A DNA stretch of 64,000 nucleotides from Aricia agestis (taxonomy: Eukaryota > Arthropoda > Insecta > Lepidoptera > Lycaenidae): assembly GCF_905147365.1 (NCBI RefSeq), contig NC_056428.1:1952001-2016000 (forward strand). The letters are read 5' to 3'. Position numbers and translations under genes: made by a program. The notes beneath the pieces were generated by a model. The model made no database searches and was not told the origin of the DNA. It worked only from the letters and a program-made list of their open reading frames with translations. This document shows, one piece after another, positions 1-11,129 of the stretch. Numbering within the stretch: the first letter of the stretch is position 1; every line of letters starts with the position of its first letter.

Positions 1-150
1 AAAGCATAATTTCAAAATAATATTAGCTCGATGCACTCCTTCACCATATAAACTATAACTGTGCAAAATTTCATTCACCTACGTTTCCCCATTTTTCGTC
101 AAAAGGGGTACAAAGTTTTTGGCTCACGTATTAATATATAGATTCAACAT
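1..150. repeat. Dispersed repeat, copy 1 of 2
   Basis: Nearly the same sequence recurs at 15617-15765: both begin AAAGCATAATTTCAAAATAA and run through a block containing CTACGTTTCCCCATTTTTCG. The left edge is cut by the window, so the full length is unknown. Family not recognised. Confidence 0.6.
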
Positions 151-272
151 TATAAGCCCCGTCTTTGAATACTATTTGGTATCATCAAAAACTTAGTTAA
201 AATCTGGCATCACGTATTTACTGCTAATTTAAATAACTTACAATCAATATAAGACGGTTAATTTTATCATTC
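151..272. other. AT-rich spacer
   Basis: No gene or recognisable element seen between the two repeats. Confidence 0.4.
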
Positions 273-490
273 ATTAGATGATGCCCGCAAACTCCGTCGC
301 GCCAAAGTTCGTTAATCGCGTTGATTGCTGAAACCTTAATTTTTTCCGAGATAAAAAGTATCCTATGTTCTTTCCCAGGACTCAAAGTATTTCCATTACA
401 AATTTCAGCAAAATCGGTTCAGCGGCTTGGACGTTAGAAGGTAACAGACAGACGGCCAGACAGACACACTTCAAAATTAGTATGGATTTT
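273..490 (-). mobile_element. Helitron-like non-autonomous fragment
   Basis: Read on the - strand it starts near ATACTAATTTTGAAGTGTG, passes a CTGTCTG block and a block related to CGCTGAACCGATTTTGCTG, and ends with GCGGGCATCATCTAA, a decayed form of the CTAG end seen in sister copies (for example 17640-17820). The family is very common in this window. Assignment to Helitrons rests on the TC...CTAG ends of better copies and is an inference. Confidence 0.45.
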
Positions 491-1035
491 CATCTTTCGT
501 TTGGCGCCGAAAGTGTAAAGGGGGCAGTAAAGGGTCCCATTAACATTAACAGTCCGCCAGCAGGATCTTGTCAGCAGGAAATACGTTACGTATCCCCACC
601 CCCTCGGGGGAAGGGGCGGGGGTATGTGAGACTCCCTACACGAGGTTCACTCACTAAAACCACCCCGTGAGCTCCTTCCAGCCGTGGGATACGGGTACTT
701 TCTCGAACTTCCGCATCCCCACGGTGCTCTTGTCAGCAGGCTGCCTGACAGTCATTGACCGTCGATACAAAATCTACAAAATTGTCATTGGAACTGTGAG
801 TCTGTGGTCTTTTCCGATTAGCTGTCAGGCGACGGCCTGCCGGCGACCTGAATGTGTCCCTTAAGTCCTTATTACAAAGATATCAACGTAACTTATTATT
901 CAAGGTCTGATGTCTTTATCCTTCATGTGACTTTTCCAATGTGCCAGACAGAGACAAGCAGACTGTGAAAGTAGTTATTCCGTGTATAAATATTTTTATT
1001 AGTTAGGCGGCAAATGTCGGGTCTGAACACAAAAT

Positions 1036-1190
1036 GCATACTATTACATATTATAAATGCGAAAGTGTGTCTGTCTGTGTTCACCAAACCGCTAAAACGA
1101 TTTAGCTGATAGGTATAAAGATTTGAGTCCCGGAAAAATGTAAAGTTCACGCCCGAATTTTGGTGAATGAAGTTGCGGGCGACATACTAC
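1036..1190 (+). mobile_element. Helitron-like non-autonomous fragment
   Basis: Contains TATTATAAATGCGAAAGTGT, then a CTGTCTG block, a block matching CCGCTAAAACGATTTAGCTG, and a GTTGCGGGCGACATACTA tail. The CTAG terminus is decayed. Confidence 0.4.
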
Positions 1191-1565
1191 TAACGAACAT
1201 ATTATAACCGCCTCCTTTTTGGAAGTCGGTCAAAAATATGTTATACTGAATGTATTTAAAGTGAAATGAAGCATTCATTCGAATGAACACTCACTCGAGT
1301 GAACTCGATATCAACCTTATCATTATTAAATTATTTTAAATTCTTATCTGTCCGCACAGAAAGAAGGAATTTTTCAGATCTTTATACAAAATAAATAAAA
1401 GAAAATGAACGATATTCATCTCTAAGAAAGGATGAATGGGAATAATAAAACATAATTGAAATTTCAAATGCAGGGGTTGCTCTGTAAATATTGTTTTTAA
1501 CGTTTGGATTGGCCGCTTGTGCGAATCCTGAGCTTGAACTCAAATAAGTTTGCTTTTTTAACCTT

Positions 1566-1995
1566 TTTAGGGTTCCGTACCCAAAGGGTAAAAACGGGAC
1601 GCTATTACTAAGACTCCGTTGTCTGTCCGTCTGTTTGTCTCCAGACATCTCAAGAACCGCTTTAGTTAGACTTCTGAAGTGTTTACAGATTGTGTAAATC
1701 TGTTGCCACCATAACAACAAATACTTACTAATAAAAACAAAATAAAATAAATATATAAGGGGGGGCTCCCATACACAAAACGTCATTTTATTGGCCTTTT
1801 TGCTCGATATCAATAATGGCAACACTTGAATTTTTCACAAAGGCTTATACTGTATGTCTTTTTAATATTTAATATTAAGAAAAATAAAAAATGAAGGAGG
1901 GCCTCCCATACAAAAAATACAATTTTGGCCTATTTTTGCTCTATAACGGTACGGAACCCTTCGTGCGCGAGTCCGACTCGCACTTGGCCGATTAT
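1566..1995 (+). repeat. Dispersed repeat, GGGTTCCGTA family
   Basis: Begins AGGGTTCCGTACCCAAAGGG and ends GGAACCCTTCGTGCGCGAGT followed by a hairpin (GCGAGTCCGACTCGC) and CACTTGGCCG. Other copies: 20195-20575 and 20755-20970 (reverse), 39173-39690 and 59830-60405. The class of element is not clear to me; no coding capacity is seen. Confidence 0.6.
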
Positions 1996-2144
1996 TTAAC
2001 ACTCTCAACGAGCACGGATATAGACATCTATATCATATACATATAACAAAATCGTAGAGGTAAAATTTTTGTACATTGAAAATAAACTTGAAAAAATGAG
2101 TCAGGGCATGTTAGAAGAATAGTAGCACATTTTAACTGTTTTTG

Positions 2145-4885
2145 AAACTCAAACTCAAACTCAAAATTTTTTATTCAGAATATTTTTTTTCAAATATTCT
2201 CTGAACGTCGGGGCTACACAGATGCCTACCACCGGTTCGGGAACTAACCCGGCGAGAAGAACCGGCGTAAGAAACTCGCACGGGGCCATCTTTTTCTAAA
2301 AAGATGGAAAATTACAAAAAATATATTATAAAATAACAGTGTCATTATGACTAAATAAAATACAACGAATGTACAATTATTATACATATTATAATGAAAA
2401 AGCTCGGCAGGGGGCGACCTTATTCCCATGGTGTACTATCATTCATGAAATCAGTAACTTTATAGTACGCTTTGGTACACAAACGTTCTTTAACAACTTT
2501 TTTAAATCTATTAATTGAGAGATTTTGAACGCTTTCTGGGATCTTATTATAAAGGCGTATACATTGACCTTTAAAAGAATTTTTGACTTTAGTAAGTCTA
2601 GTCACCGGAATTTCAAGCTTATGTTTATTACGAGTATTTCTCCCATGGGTATCACATTTTTTCGTGAATTGATATATATTCTTTTTAACATATAATACAT
2701 TTGATAGGACATATTGAGAAGCAACAGTTAAGATTCCAGTTTCCTTAAATTTTTCTCTAAGTAAAGTATTACGGGCCAACTTGTAGATTGCCCGCACAGC
2801 TCGCTTCTGCAGCACAAAAATTGTATTTATATCTGCAGCATTGCCCCACAGCAAAATGCCGTAGGACATAATACTATGAAAGTAACTAAAATACACTAGA
2901 CGTGCTGTTGTTTCATCTGAAAATTGTCTAATCTTACTTACTGCATATGCTGCTGAACTGAGTCTGTCGGCCAACCCAGCAATATGAGGGCCCCACTGAA
3001 GCTTGGAGTCTAATGTAATACCTAAAAATACAGCTGTATCCACTAGCTCCATAACATCACCATTTAAAAGCACATTGGTTTCCGTTTGCCTTACATTGGG
3101 CAATTTGAATTTAATACATTTTGTTTTTTTACTATTAAGTAAAAGATTATTAACACTAAACCAATGTACAATCTTTGAGAGAGCATTATTTACTTCGTCA
3201 TAACACGCATTAAGCCGTTTGATATTGAATGTAAGAGATGTATCATCAGCAAATAATACTATCCCATGTTTATCTTTAATTAAGAATGGCAGGTCATTTA
3301 TATAAATAAGAAACAGGAAGGGTCTTAATATAGACCCCTGTGGGACCCCCATTTCAATTTTTGCACCAGCAGATTTTTTACCATTTATCTCAACCCTCTG
3401 AGTTCTATTTGACAAGTACGATTTTAGGAGGGCGAGTGCTGTGCCTTTTATGCCATAGTGACAGAGTTTCCTGACCAGTGTTTTGTGTTGCACGCAATCA
3501 AAGGCCTTTGAAAGATCGCAAAAAACTCCTAGAGCATCCTGCGACGTCTCCCAGGCATTAAAAATACTACTGATCAATTCAACGCCTGCGTCTGTAGTAG
3601 ACCGTCCCTTTGTAAATCCAAATTGTTTATTATGTAAAATATTATTTATATTAAAGTGCGTTAGTAATTGATTCAGTATTATCTTTTCATAAATTTTACT
3701 CAATGTATAGGTATAGGTAAATAGATATAGGTCGGAAATTAGACGGGTCCAACTTACTACCAGATTTAAAAAGAGGTAAAACTTTACTGTGTTTCATTAG
3801 ATCAGGAAATACGCCACTTTTTATACAATCATTAAATATAGTCGCTAAGTAGGGCGCGATAACATCGATTATAGATTTAATAACTTTCATTGATAGGCCC
3901 CACAATTCAGTAGTGTTCTTAATATTTAGTAAATTGAAAGTTTTTAAAATGTCTTCAGGACCTACTTCTTTAAATCTAAAGTCGATATCACATTCATTTA
4001 CATTTTATTTAAGTAACAATATAGCATCATCAGGAGAGTCCTTTAGGTTACTTGTAATTGAAACTGGAATGTCAGCGAAAAATTTCTCAAAAGCAGTCGC
4101 AACATCATTGTCGGAAGTTATATTTTTGTTATCTATATTTAATTTAAAATCTGAGTTGTGACTGGCGACTCTTCCAGTTTCACTTGCTATTATTTGCCAC
4201 GTTGTCTTTACTTTATTTTTTGAATTCTTAATTTTATTTCTAATGTGAATAGATTTGGCAGCCCTGCAGACTTGTTTAAATATTTTTGAATATAATCTTA
4301 CATAGTTTATAAAGTGTTCACTTTGATTTATAGTTCTTTCATTATAAAGGTCATACAGTTTTAATCTGCTTTTCATAATACCTGGTGTAGCCCATTCACT
4401 AAATTTACTCTTATTGTTTTTTCCAACTGTCTTAGAGGTGAAGGTAGTATCAAAATGGTTTTTAATTAATTTGAAAAGATTACCAAATGTCATATCTGGA
4501 CTACTATGATATTCTAAATTTCCAATCTTAGATATAATTTCACCCCTAAACTTCTCAATACGTTTATCATTAATTGGAATACAAGTACTTTTGTTTTTAC
4601 ATACTTTTTTGAAATTCTTGTTCATGGGGAAAATAGCTCGTTGTCCACAGTGATCAGAGCTTAGTATGTTTAAGACTTCTTTCTTTAAGGATATTGGTAA
4701 AAATATTATCAATGCATGTAGCAGAGTTGCCACTGATCCTTGTGGGTTCATAAAACAAATTTGTCAAATTATATGATCTTAACAAAGAAGTGAATCTAAC
4801 AGTGGTTGAATTATTGTCTAAAATATTTATATTAAAATCACCACAAAGTAAAATGTGTTTGTTAGATGCACTTATTTTTGTTAAT
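2145..4885 (-). mobile_element. 5'-truncated Jockey/CR1-group LINE, copy B
   Basis: A non-LTR retrotransposon on the - strand. Its 3' end carries the same block as the copy at 47.8-50.9 kb (the CGCCGGTTCTTCTCGCCGGG region, here at 2250-2270) and ends near 2145 in a CAAACT repeat. The 5' limit near 4885 lies inside the endonuclease domain, so the front of the element is missing, which is the usual outcome of incomplete reverse transcription. Confidence 0.85.
2420..4885 (-). pseudogene. LINE endonuclease/reverse transcriptase, frameshifted
   Basis: Decayed product of copy B. From 4885 down to about 4755 the frame gives the end of the endonuclease, with GDFNINIL and EPTRISGNSATC. A frame change near 4700 leads into SSDHCGQ, then the linker (4690-4020). 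At 3710-3730 a short AT-rich insertion of GTATAG repeats breaks the frame between FRPISI and SKIYEKIILNQL. The last 427 codons (3703-2420) are open and hold the reverse transcriptase: FCDLSKAFDCV, GVPQGSI, FADDTSL and the C-terminal SYGILLWGNAA region, ending in DSTPWE. The protein cannot be made in one piece. It matches the intact frame at 47858-50680 block for block. Confidence 0.85.
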
Positions 4886-5620
4886 AAAATTTGAAATTTT
4901 TGTTTCTCTGTCTGTTTGTCTGTTTGTACAGGCTAATCTCTGAATCCGCTGGACCGATTTCAATGAAATTTAGCAGGTGATACCTTACATCCCTGGTCAA
5001 CATCTTAGGTATTATAATAAAAAAGAAAAATATTTTCTGAATCCTTTTAAATGTCGATGTGTGCGTGTTTTGATTCAATTTAATTTGGAGTTTGTGAATT
5101 GTGTACCGTTTATCTATTAATTGAAATGCATTGCAAATCATTTGTCGTATAGAAACCATACATTATTCTGTAATAAAAACTATATCCAGCATTAAAGTTA
5201 ATATTTTAAACCTTTTGGTTTGGAAAATCTTTGATACTTTGGGTATCAGGATCATCCAAATCAATTTATTTCGACGAGAAAAGACTGACTGGCCGACAGT
5301 TGGAGATACAATTTCATGTATAATATTATTATTATCAAATGTATGGATTACTTGGTTCTATGTAACACACAGATACAGCTGTATTCGCGTTAATCTATCG
5401 TTATAATCACGCAACATAAACGTTGTCATAACTATTTTAATACATCTGGTGTGGATCATAAATTTTACCGCATCCGTCCGACAAGGCTGAGGTTTCGATT
5501 CTAAATTTTCCTATCTCGTAAACGTACTTTATGGGCATTTCGAGTGTTACATTCATTTGCTGAATCAAGGTAAATGATGACATCAGTAATGATAAATGCG
5601 TCTACATTATAAAACTACTG
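4886..5620. other. Gene-free stretch with a Helitron-like fragment
   Basis: 4895-5000 has a CTGTCTGTTTGTCTG block followed by CGCTGGACCGATTTCAATGA, typical of the Helitron-like family here. The remainder is AT-rich without recognisable genes. Confidence 0.35.
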
Positions 5621-5624
5621 GTTT

Positions 5625-6135
5625 CGTTGATGGTGGCCGGTTAAATGGAAATAGTAATTTTATAGCGCCCAAGTATGTGTGCAGTTCATAAGAGCACTCT
5701 CTCTTTCTTAACTCTCACATTGGGTCGGAATTCGGATGTCCAATACAACTGCGCAACCAAATTTTAGCATTTGAATCCGACGCATGGATCATTTTGTGTC
5801 AGGGATCATTTTTTGTCATCGACGTACTTATGACAATCAGTTGCTTCAAGCCAAAAGTAATGGTAAACCCCCCCCCCCCCCCCCCCCCCCAGAGCGATCG
5901 GTCGTTAATGCTCACGAGTTACATACCTACATGTGGAGTGGAGAGGGGAGCATTCAATCCCAGTTCATTCACTCATATTTTGTTAAAAACCACGAATTCG
6001 AAGTTTACGATCTTCTTAATCTGCCCCCTCCCCCAAAGACCTATGTCCCCGCCTCCCCCTATATAGAAACCTGACTACGCCCATGGCATCGAACCCACGA
6101 TCTCAAGAGATATGCTCTAAACCTCGGAGGCGTTA
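5625..6135 (-). mobile_element. tRNA-derived SINE, interrupted by a C-rich insertion
   Basis: 5625-5865 matches the body of the SINE at 26640-27012 (GCACTATAAAATTACT-type block, GAGAGTGCTCT, GATCCATGCGTCGGAT read in reverse). 6086-6135 matches its tRNA-like head (CCTCCGAGGT, GGGTTCGAT). Between them sits about 215 bp that starts with a run of 20 or more C and ends GACTACGCCCATGG, like the element at 50930-51268, so a second element appears to have inserted into the SINE. Confidence 0.55.
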
Positions 6136-6139
6136 AAAG

Positions 6140-6650
6140 AGGCATAGGTATCCTTAAACATTAAGTACAGTCGCGCATAAAATTGTCAGCACCTGGTCTT
6201 AAAAAGTCAAGTAAAAAGTTTATTTCTGCCAGGTAACAGCTGGTGCCTTTCGGCGTAAGTTACCGCCGACGGTAACTCGACGTAATAAAACGGTCGCTTA
6301 TACACAGCTCCGCCGGGTACAGTCACCATGGGTTTATGGGTGTCCATAACTTGTATAGTGTGTAATTATTAGTGATTTGCATACAAATAGTAATCTCGTT
6401 GTGAGGAACTGAAATTATTAAATCTGCAGCAGCCTTTAAGATAATTTTATGTCCATATCCTCCTAACACTCAAGGAGTAGTGGAGAATTTACTTTATAAA
6501 ATATTTGTATTTAGATACCCTACAATACCATCGCTATTGTAGTAAATACTTAAACCGAACCTTGATCCAGCAGAACCGTCTTTTACTGGCAAATAGTATT
6601 ATGTAGCTAATTAGCTTTTTTTTTCTTCGAGTTCATTGATAAAAAAAGTA
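6140..6650. other. No recognisable feature
   Basis: AT-rich sequence without a convincing gene or repeat match elsewhere in the window. Confidence 0.35.
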
Positions 6651-6654
6651 TAGT

Positions 6655-6765
6655 AAGTATACTGTATATCCGTTGTCTGGTACCTGTAACACAAGTCCTT
6701 CAAGTACTTACCACGGGGCCAGACTGGCGTAGTTTTAAGCATCCATAGATTTTATTATTTTTAAA
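6655..6765 (+). mobile_element. SINE 3' body fragment
   Basis: Shares CCGTTGTCTGGTACCTGTAA and CACGGGGCCAGACTGGCGTA with the SINE at 9331-9590 and the fragment at 26465-26625. The tRNA head is missing. Confidence 0.55.
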
Positions 6766-7340
6766 TTATTGAAAATAGATCAAGCCAACGTCTGTCGAAT
6801 ACAGCTCCTCCATTCTATTTATTTCTGAAAATTTCATGTATTGGCATATAATTTCCTAACTCCAATCCAAAGACTGTACATTGTACAAAGTATGATGTAT
6901 GGATGAATAATTTAACACGCTGTAAGTAAAGTTAAAAAAGAAATCGCCACCTGGCTAATAAATCTTTGGGTCGTAAAATCAATCAGAATGTTGAGTTTTA
7001 GTAAACACTTTGATGTGGTACTGTGGTGAAGATGCGGTAAGAATATTTACGGCACCACAAACTACAAAGCATACTTACAAGTTTTTGAGAAGAAGAGTTT
7101 GTTTACACGTTCTCCAGTTTAAAAACATGGTAAGATAGGTAGGTTATCTACCTCAAGTATATTTGTATACTATACAATGTAAAATCAAAAAGATCGATTT
7201 TCATTTGTGCTTATAAATTTCCCAATATGCAAGCTTTACTTATCAGCTGATAGATTAGAGCCAGCAGAAATTAGAAGTTAAATTTTTTGTTGTTAATTAG
7301 ATGCCAAAAACGATTTTTTTGACCCACGACTGTGGAGATC
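6766..7340. other. No recognisable feature
   Basis: AT-rich sequence; nothing supported on either strand. Confidence 0.35.
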
Positions 7341-7347
7341 CTAATAA

Positions 7348-7498
7348 ACCGTACAGGCATCTACAGGTGCCCATGAAAACTGAACAGTGAACATGCCTAT
7401 AAAGACTGCACAGTTATTTGAGAAAACCGTGCAGAAACCTATGAAAACTGTGCAGGTGCCTATGAAAACCGTACAGCTATCTATAAATACTATGCAGG
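7348..7498. repeat. Degenerate minisatellite
   Basis: About five diverged units of roughly 28-30 bp built on CCTATGAAAACTGTGCAGGT. Spacing is regular but units carry many substitutions. Translation in one frame gives a repeated TVFIG-type motif; I treat this as a by-product of the repeat. Confidence 0.6.
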
Positions 7499-7614
7499 TT
7501 TTATAATTATAAAAGTTAATATTATGATGGGTTGATATAAAATTGTCTCTATTCACAAAACTTAGTTACACTTTAGTAACGACTTTCAGGACTCTACATG
7601 TTTAACCTTGGTTT

Positions 7615-7660
7615 AACCGACTTCCAAAAAGGAGAAGGTTATACGTTCGGCTTTATATAT
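7615..7660. repeat. Fragment ending in the GACTTCCAAAAAGGAG motif
   Basis: The motif GAAGTCGGTTAAAA / AACCGACTTCCAAAAAGGAG recurs at 1208, 12010, 30560, 40005 and 45235. It marks the terminus of a dispersed element whose body I cannot define here. Confidence 0.4.
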
Positions 7661-7850
7661 TTTTATTTTTTTACAATGTGTTACTTCGATAGCGTGACAG
7701 ACAGACAGTTAATAAAAGTCTGGAATGTAATTTCGTAAATGAACTAAGCCTGTTCTGTCTGACATCACATTTATTACATTCAATATGACGCAATAACCAA
7801 GAAGATTCTGTAATATTGTAACAACTAACATCTAGTAACTAAGGCGGAAG

Positions 7851-8073
7851 CGGCGCCGTAAATAGGGCGGTGCCATCGGTGCCCAGGCATAGGGCGTAGA
7901 CTCTGGGAGGGCGCAAAAATGGCCAAACCAGGCAGGAGTATTATTTTTTTTAGATGACGATTCCAACACTAAAATAGACCTATACATTGCTTTGGGTAAT
8001 ATAATACCTAAAAAAGCAAGGGCGCAGTTGTAGAAGCTCGCACAGGGTGCAAAAAAGACTGTTTACGGCACTG
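7851..8073. mobile_element. Non-autonomous hAT element, 8-bp TSD
   Basis: Flanked by an exact 8-bp direct repeat GGCGGAAG at 7843-7850 and 8074-8081. Ends are CGGCGCCGTAAATAGG and TGTTTACGGCACTG, imperfect inverted repeats. A second member lies at 39822-40093 and also has an 8-bp duplication, which is the hAT hallmark. No transposase inside. Confidence 0.8.
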
Positions 8074-8119
8074 GGCGGAAGATTCCGCTTATCTTATATT
8101 TTTAAACGAGCTATTCTAC

Positions 8120-8262
8120 ATTGTATCAAAATCAAAATATTTTTTATTCAGAGTAATTTTAAAAAAAAATTATTTCTGAACGTTGATACTAAGGTGCCTA
8201 CCACCGGTTCGGGACTAACCCGGCGAGAAGAACCGGCGTAAGAAACCCTCACGGGGCAAAAG
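8120..8262 (-). mobile_element. LINE 3'-end fragment
   Basis: Matches the 3' region of the LINE copies at 2145-2290 and 50770-50840 (CGCCGGTTCTTCTCGCCGGG and GAACCGGTGGTAGGC read on the - strand). Only the terminal 140 bp is present, so this is an extreme 5' truncation. Inserted in the Helitron at 8092-8919. Confidence 0.75.
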
Positions 8263-8276
8263 CCCCGTGTTGAAAA

Positions 8277-8358
8277 AAAAAAAATGTTCAAATTGTAATT
8301 TTACATCTTTTTAGTAAAAACTAAAAAGATGTAAAATTACAATTTGAACATTTTTTTT
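8277..8358. repeat. Perfect palindrome, 39-bp arms, 4-nt loop
   Basis: Left arm 8277-8315 is the exact reverse complement of 8320-8358; the loop is AAAA. The arms begin and end in runs of A and T. It sits at the joint between the LINE fragment and the next repeat. Confidence 0.95.
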
Positions 8359-8360
8359 AA

Positions 8361-8725
8361 TGAAATAAGGGAGCAAACGAGCAAACGGGTCACCTGATGG
8401 AAAGCAACTTCCGTCGCCCATGGACACTCGCAGCATCAGAAGAGCTGCAAGTGCGTTGCCGGCCTTTTAATAGGGAATAGGTTAATATAGTAAGGAAGGG
8501 AAGGGAATAGAGGAGGTAGGGACGGGAAGGGAATAGGGGAGGGAATAGGGGAGGGTAGAGAGGGGAATAGGGTAGGGGATTGGGCCTCCGGTAAACTCAC
8601 TCACTCGACGAAACACAGCTCAAGCGCTGTTTCACGCCGGTTTTCTGTGAGAACGTGGTATTTCTCCGGTCGAGCCGGCCCATTCGTGCCAAAGCATGGC
8701 TCTCCCACGTATGCGAAGCATGGCT
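8361..8725 (-). repeat. Dispersed repeat, GGCCGGCAACGCAC family
   Basis: Read on the - strand: AGCATGGCTCTCCCACGT region, CGAGCCGGCCCATTCGTGCC, a purine/pyrimidine CCCTA-rich tract, then GGCCGGCAACGCACTTGCAG and GGTGACCCGTTTGCTCGTTT. Full-length relatives are at 14728-15046, 46412-46746 and 62706-63047. It ends in an A-rich tail, so a retroposed element is plausible, but no coding part is seen. Confidence 0.7.
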
Positions 8726-8975
8726 CTCCCACGTATATAGTGCACCAAGGGTTTAAATGAATATGGCAATGGGCGCTGCTGGTAAAGATAAAGATAAATA
8801 GCAAATATATATAGGGGGTTTCGGAGGCGATAAATCGATCTAGCTAGGAATCATTTTTAGAAAATGTCATTTTATTCGTGTTTTATCGAATACCGAGAAA
8901 ACCTCGGTCAAATAGCTAGTGAGTAAAGGTTGAAATGATACTAATTACTAGCAACTCCGTTCCGCTGAAAACCAT

Positions 8976-9120
8976 ACTAATATTATGATAAATGCGAAAG
9001 TGTGTCTGTCTATTTGTCTGTCCTCTTCACGCCCACACCGCTGAACCGATTTAACTGGTATGGAGACTTTAAAGGTGGGTGGGATGTAATATCTCTATCC
9101 TAATTTTTATCAATGCTCGA
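8976..9120 (+). mobile_element. Helitron-like non-autonomous fragment
   Basis: Has ATACTAATATTATGATAAAT, a CTGTCTATTTGTCTGTC block and CCGCTGAACCGATTTAACTG; the 3' half is missing. Confidence 0.45.
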
Positions 9121-9330
9121 AGCGTGACATATGGATATTAAAATGTATAATGTAAATGTATAATGTAAATGTATAATGTATTAAGAGGTTCGGTAACTAA
9201 GGCTTGGAAAGAAATTATTAAAGTATGTAAAACATGAAATAAATATTCATGCGATGTAAAAGTCGCTTTATGTCTACAGCATAGTCAAGTGTCGATGTTT
9301 TAAATTCAACACAGTCAGCAACACATAGTC

Positions 9331-9590
9331 GACGACCTCTGTGGCTCAATTGGTTGAGTGTCTGGCAGCTCAAGCCGGGGGTCGCGGGTTTGAATCCCGC
9401 CGACGGAACAAAAAGTTTTCAATGTTCCCGGGTTTGGATGTGTATTAAATATGTGTATGATATAATAAAAATCTTAAATATATGTATAGTATAAAAGTAT
9501 TAAATATATTTCCGTTGTCTGGTACCTGTGACACGAGTCCTTCAGGTAGGTACTTAGCACGGGGCCAGACTAACGTGGTATATTATTATA
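9331..9590 (+). mobile_element. tRNA-derived SINE
   Basis: The head holds an A-box-like TGGCTCAATTGGTTGAGTG and a B-box GGGTTTGAATCCCG, the internal polymerase III promoter of tRNA genes. The tRNA-unrelated body contains GTTCCCGGGTTTGGATGTGT, then CCGTTGTCTGGTACCTGTGA and CACGGGGCCAGACTAACGTG. The tRNA fold is not complete and the sequence runs on, so this is a SINE and not a tRNA gene. Confidence 0.7.
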
Positions 9591-9598
9591 TATGGGCA

Positions 9599-9779
9599 GG
9601 GACACATAAACACGATACGACGTCGTGTCGTACCACGATGCGGCGTCGTTTCACGTGTATCATGGCACGTTACTATGTCGCGACGTAGTTTTTTACGATG
9701 CTCGTCGCAGATCTCTACGACGCGCGACGCGACGTCGCATCGTGGTACGACACGACCTCGTTTCGTGTTTATGTATCCC
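9599..9779. mobile_element. Fold-back MITE, about 50-bp inverted ends
   Basis: Left end GGGACACATAAACACGA pairs with right end TCGTGTTTATGTATCCC, and pairing continues inward through ACGACGTCGTGTCGTACCACG with some mismatches. Very CG-rich compared with its surroundings. The flanks GGGCA / GGGCC suggest a short target duplication. Confidence 0.65.
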
Positions 9780-9840
9780 GGGCCCCGGCCCGAAACGCTA
9801 CGCTATGAAGCGTATACTGTGTAGAACTTACTGTGTAGTG

Positions 9841-10109
9841 CAGGGGTTCCCAATCTTTTTCAGCCTGCGGCGCAGTCACACGTTCAATATTTTGTCGAGG
9901 AGCCCTTCTTTACCTAGCTACTACAAAAATATACATAAATAAACACCTTTAATGATTATTATTTATGTATAACTCATATTATAATTTTATTTTCCTATAT
10001 TATATTTTGTGGTTTTGGATGATGGAGGATCGACTCACGGCGCGCGGGCGCCCCTCTTGCCTTGCCACGACGCACCAGGGCGCCGCGGCGCACAGTTTGG
10101 GAACCCCTG
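9841..10109. mobile_element. Non-autonomous hAT element, 8-bp TSD
   Basis: Direct repeat GTGTAGTG at 9833-9840 and 10110-10117. Terminal inverted repeats CAGGGGTTCCCAA and TTGGGAACCCCTG, followed inside by TGCGGCGCA / GCGGCGCA. This is the standard hAT end type. No transposase inside. Confidence 0.9.
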
Positions 10110-10235
10110 GTGTAGTGTGTACGGCGCTGTGAAATTGAGATCTTATTGTGTAAGTCAATTGACTGGATAATGTTATGACTTGTGCTAACGGTTGTCACGA
10201 GTTTTGATATCGAAGTAAAACATAGAAATTGTTGT

Positions 10236-10475
10236 CCATACTTCCATACTAATAATATTAATATAAACGCGAATTGTGTTCGTCTATCTGTTACCTCTTC
10301 ACGCTTAAACCGCTCAACCTATTTTGATGAAATTTAGAGATAAAGATATAAAGAGATTCTTTGAGCACCAGGAAAAGAAATAGGATAGTTTTTATCTCGA
10401 AAAAGGTCCGATTTTTTCGCGAATTTCGGTGCAGCGAAGTGGTGAGCAACATATCGCTTATTAGGGTTGATTCTG
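10236..10475 (+). mobile_element. Helitron-like non-autonomous fragment
   Basis: Contains CCATACTAATAATATTAATA, CCTCTTCACGCTTAAACCGC, and AGCACCAGGAAAAGAAATAG near the usual CCCGG(A/G)AAAGGACATAGG position. The CTAG end is lost. Confidence 0.45.
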
Positions 10476-10479
10476 AGTT

Positions 10480-11129
10480 CAGACCGCAACGCTACGCGTA
10501 GATGCATTTCTAAATTAGTATGGATTTGACAGATTCGCAAGACGTCTCAAGCAACTGAAATATGTCAATTCCATACAAAATGCCGCGGCTCGCCTCGCCT
10601 CGTCGCGTTGCGGCCTGAATTGACCCTTAGATGTACCAAACAATTCGGGTAAGCAACTGTATATTTAAAAAAATGATGTAAGCTTCATTATAATAATGAC
10701 CCGGATAACATATTAATATAATTAAAATGTCAACCGTACGTTTAACAAATAAAATTAGAACAGAGTATAACTTGGTCAAATATACCTACAATTATTTCTG
10801 TTAACGTTTACGTCAAAATAAATTGAACATTGAACAACGCTTGAGATTCGAGCCCCTGATATATAAAATGCGCCACTAGTAGTTTCGTTATTAGGACCAT
10901 ATTCAAATCTCGGTCTCGCCGGATGCGGTAATTCTCAATCTCACTCATTCAATGGGAATGAACTTGACTGTGAATTGAAGACAATTTTCTGTTCCTGTCT
11001 CAGAAGACAAGGCGTCTAGGAATACTAGTGTATAGGCCGCGCATAATTTAAAGATCGTTCGAAACTGGAAAAGGCAATAGAATATGCAGTGACAGACATC
11101 CTGAAACGATAAAGTATAAGAGTTTAAGG
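10480..11129. other. Gene-free stretch
   Basis: AT-rich, with a CG-rich island near 10570-10620. No supported feature. Confidence 0.3.

Larger units (their letters stand above)
8092..8919 (+). mobile_element. Helitron split by nested insertions
   Basis: The left end TCTTATATTTTTAAACGAGC (8092) and the right end CTCGGTCAAATAGCTAG (to 8919) are the two termini of the intact 195-bp element at 63300-63494. Both sides keep the A/T insertion context (A at 8091, T at 8920), and a hairpin (ACCGAG...CTCGGT) sits just before CTAG. About 680 bp of younger DNA separates the halves: a LINE 3' fragment, a long palindrome and a dispersed repeat. Confidence 0.75.

Noticed and set aside
5784..6074. Proline-rich protein
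   Set aside because: The Pro run is only the translated poly-C tract of a repeat insertion.
9337..9412. tRNA gene
   Set aside because: A and B boxes are present, but the arms do not close into a full cloverleaf and the sequence continues into a SINE body.
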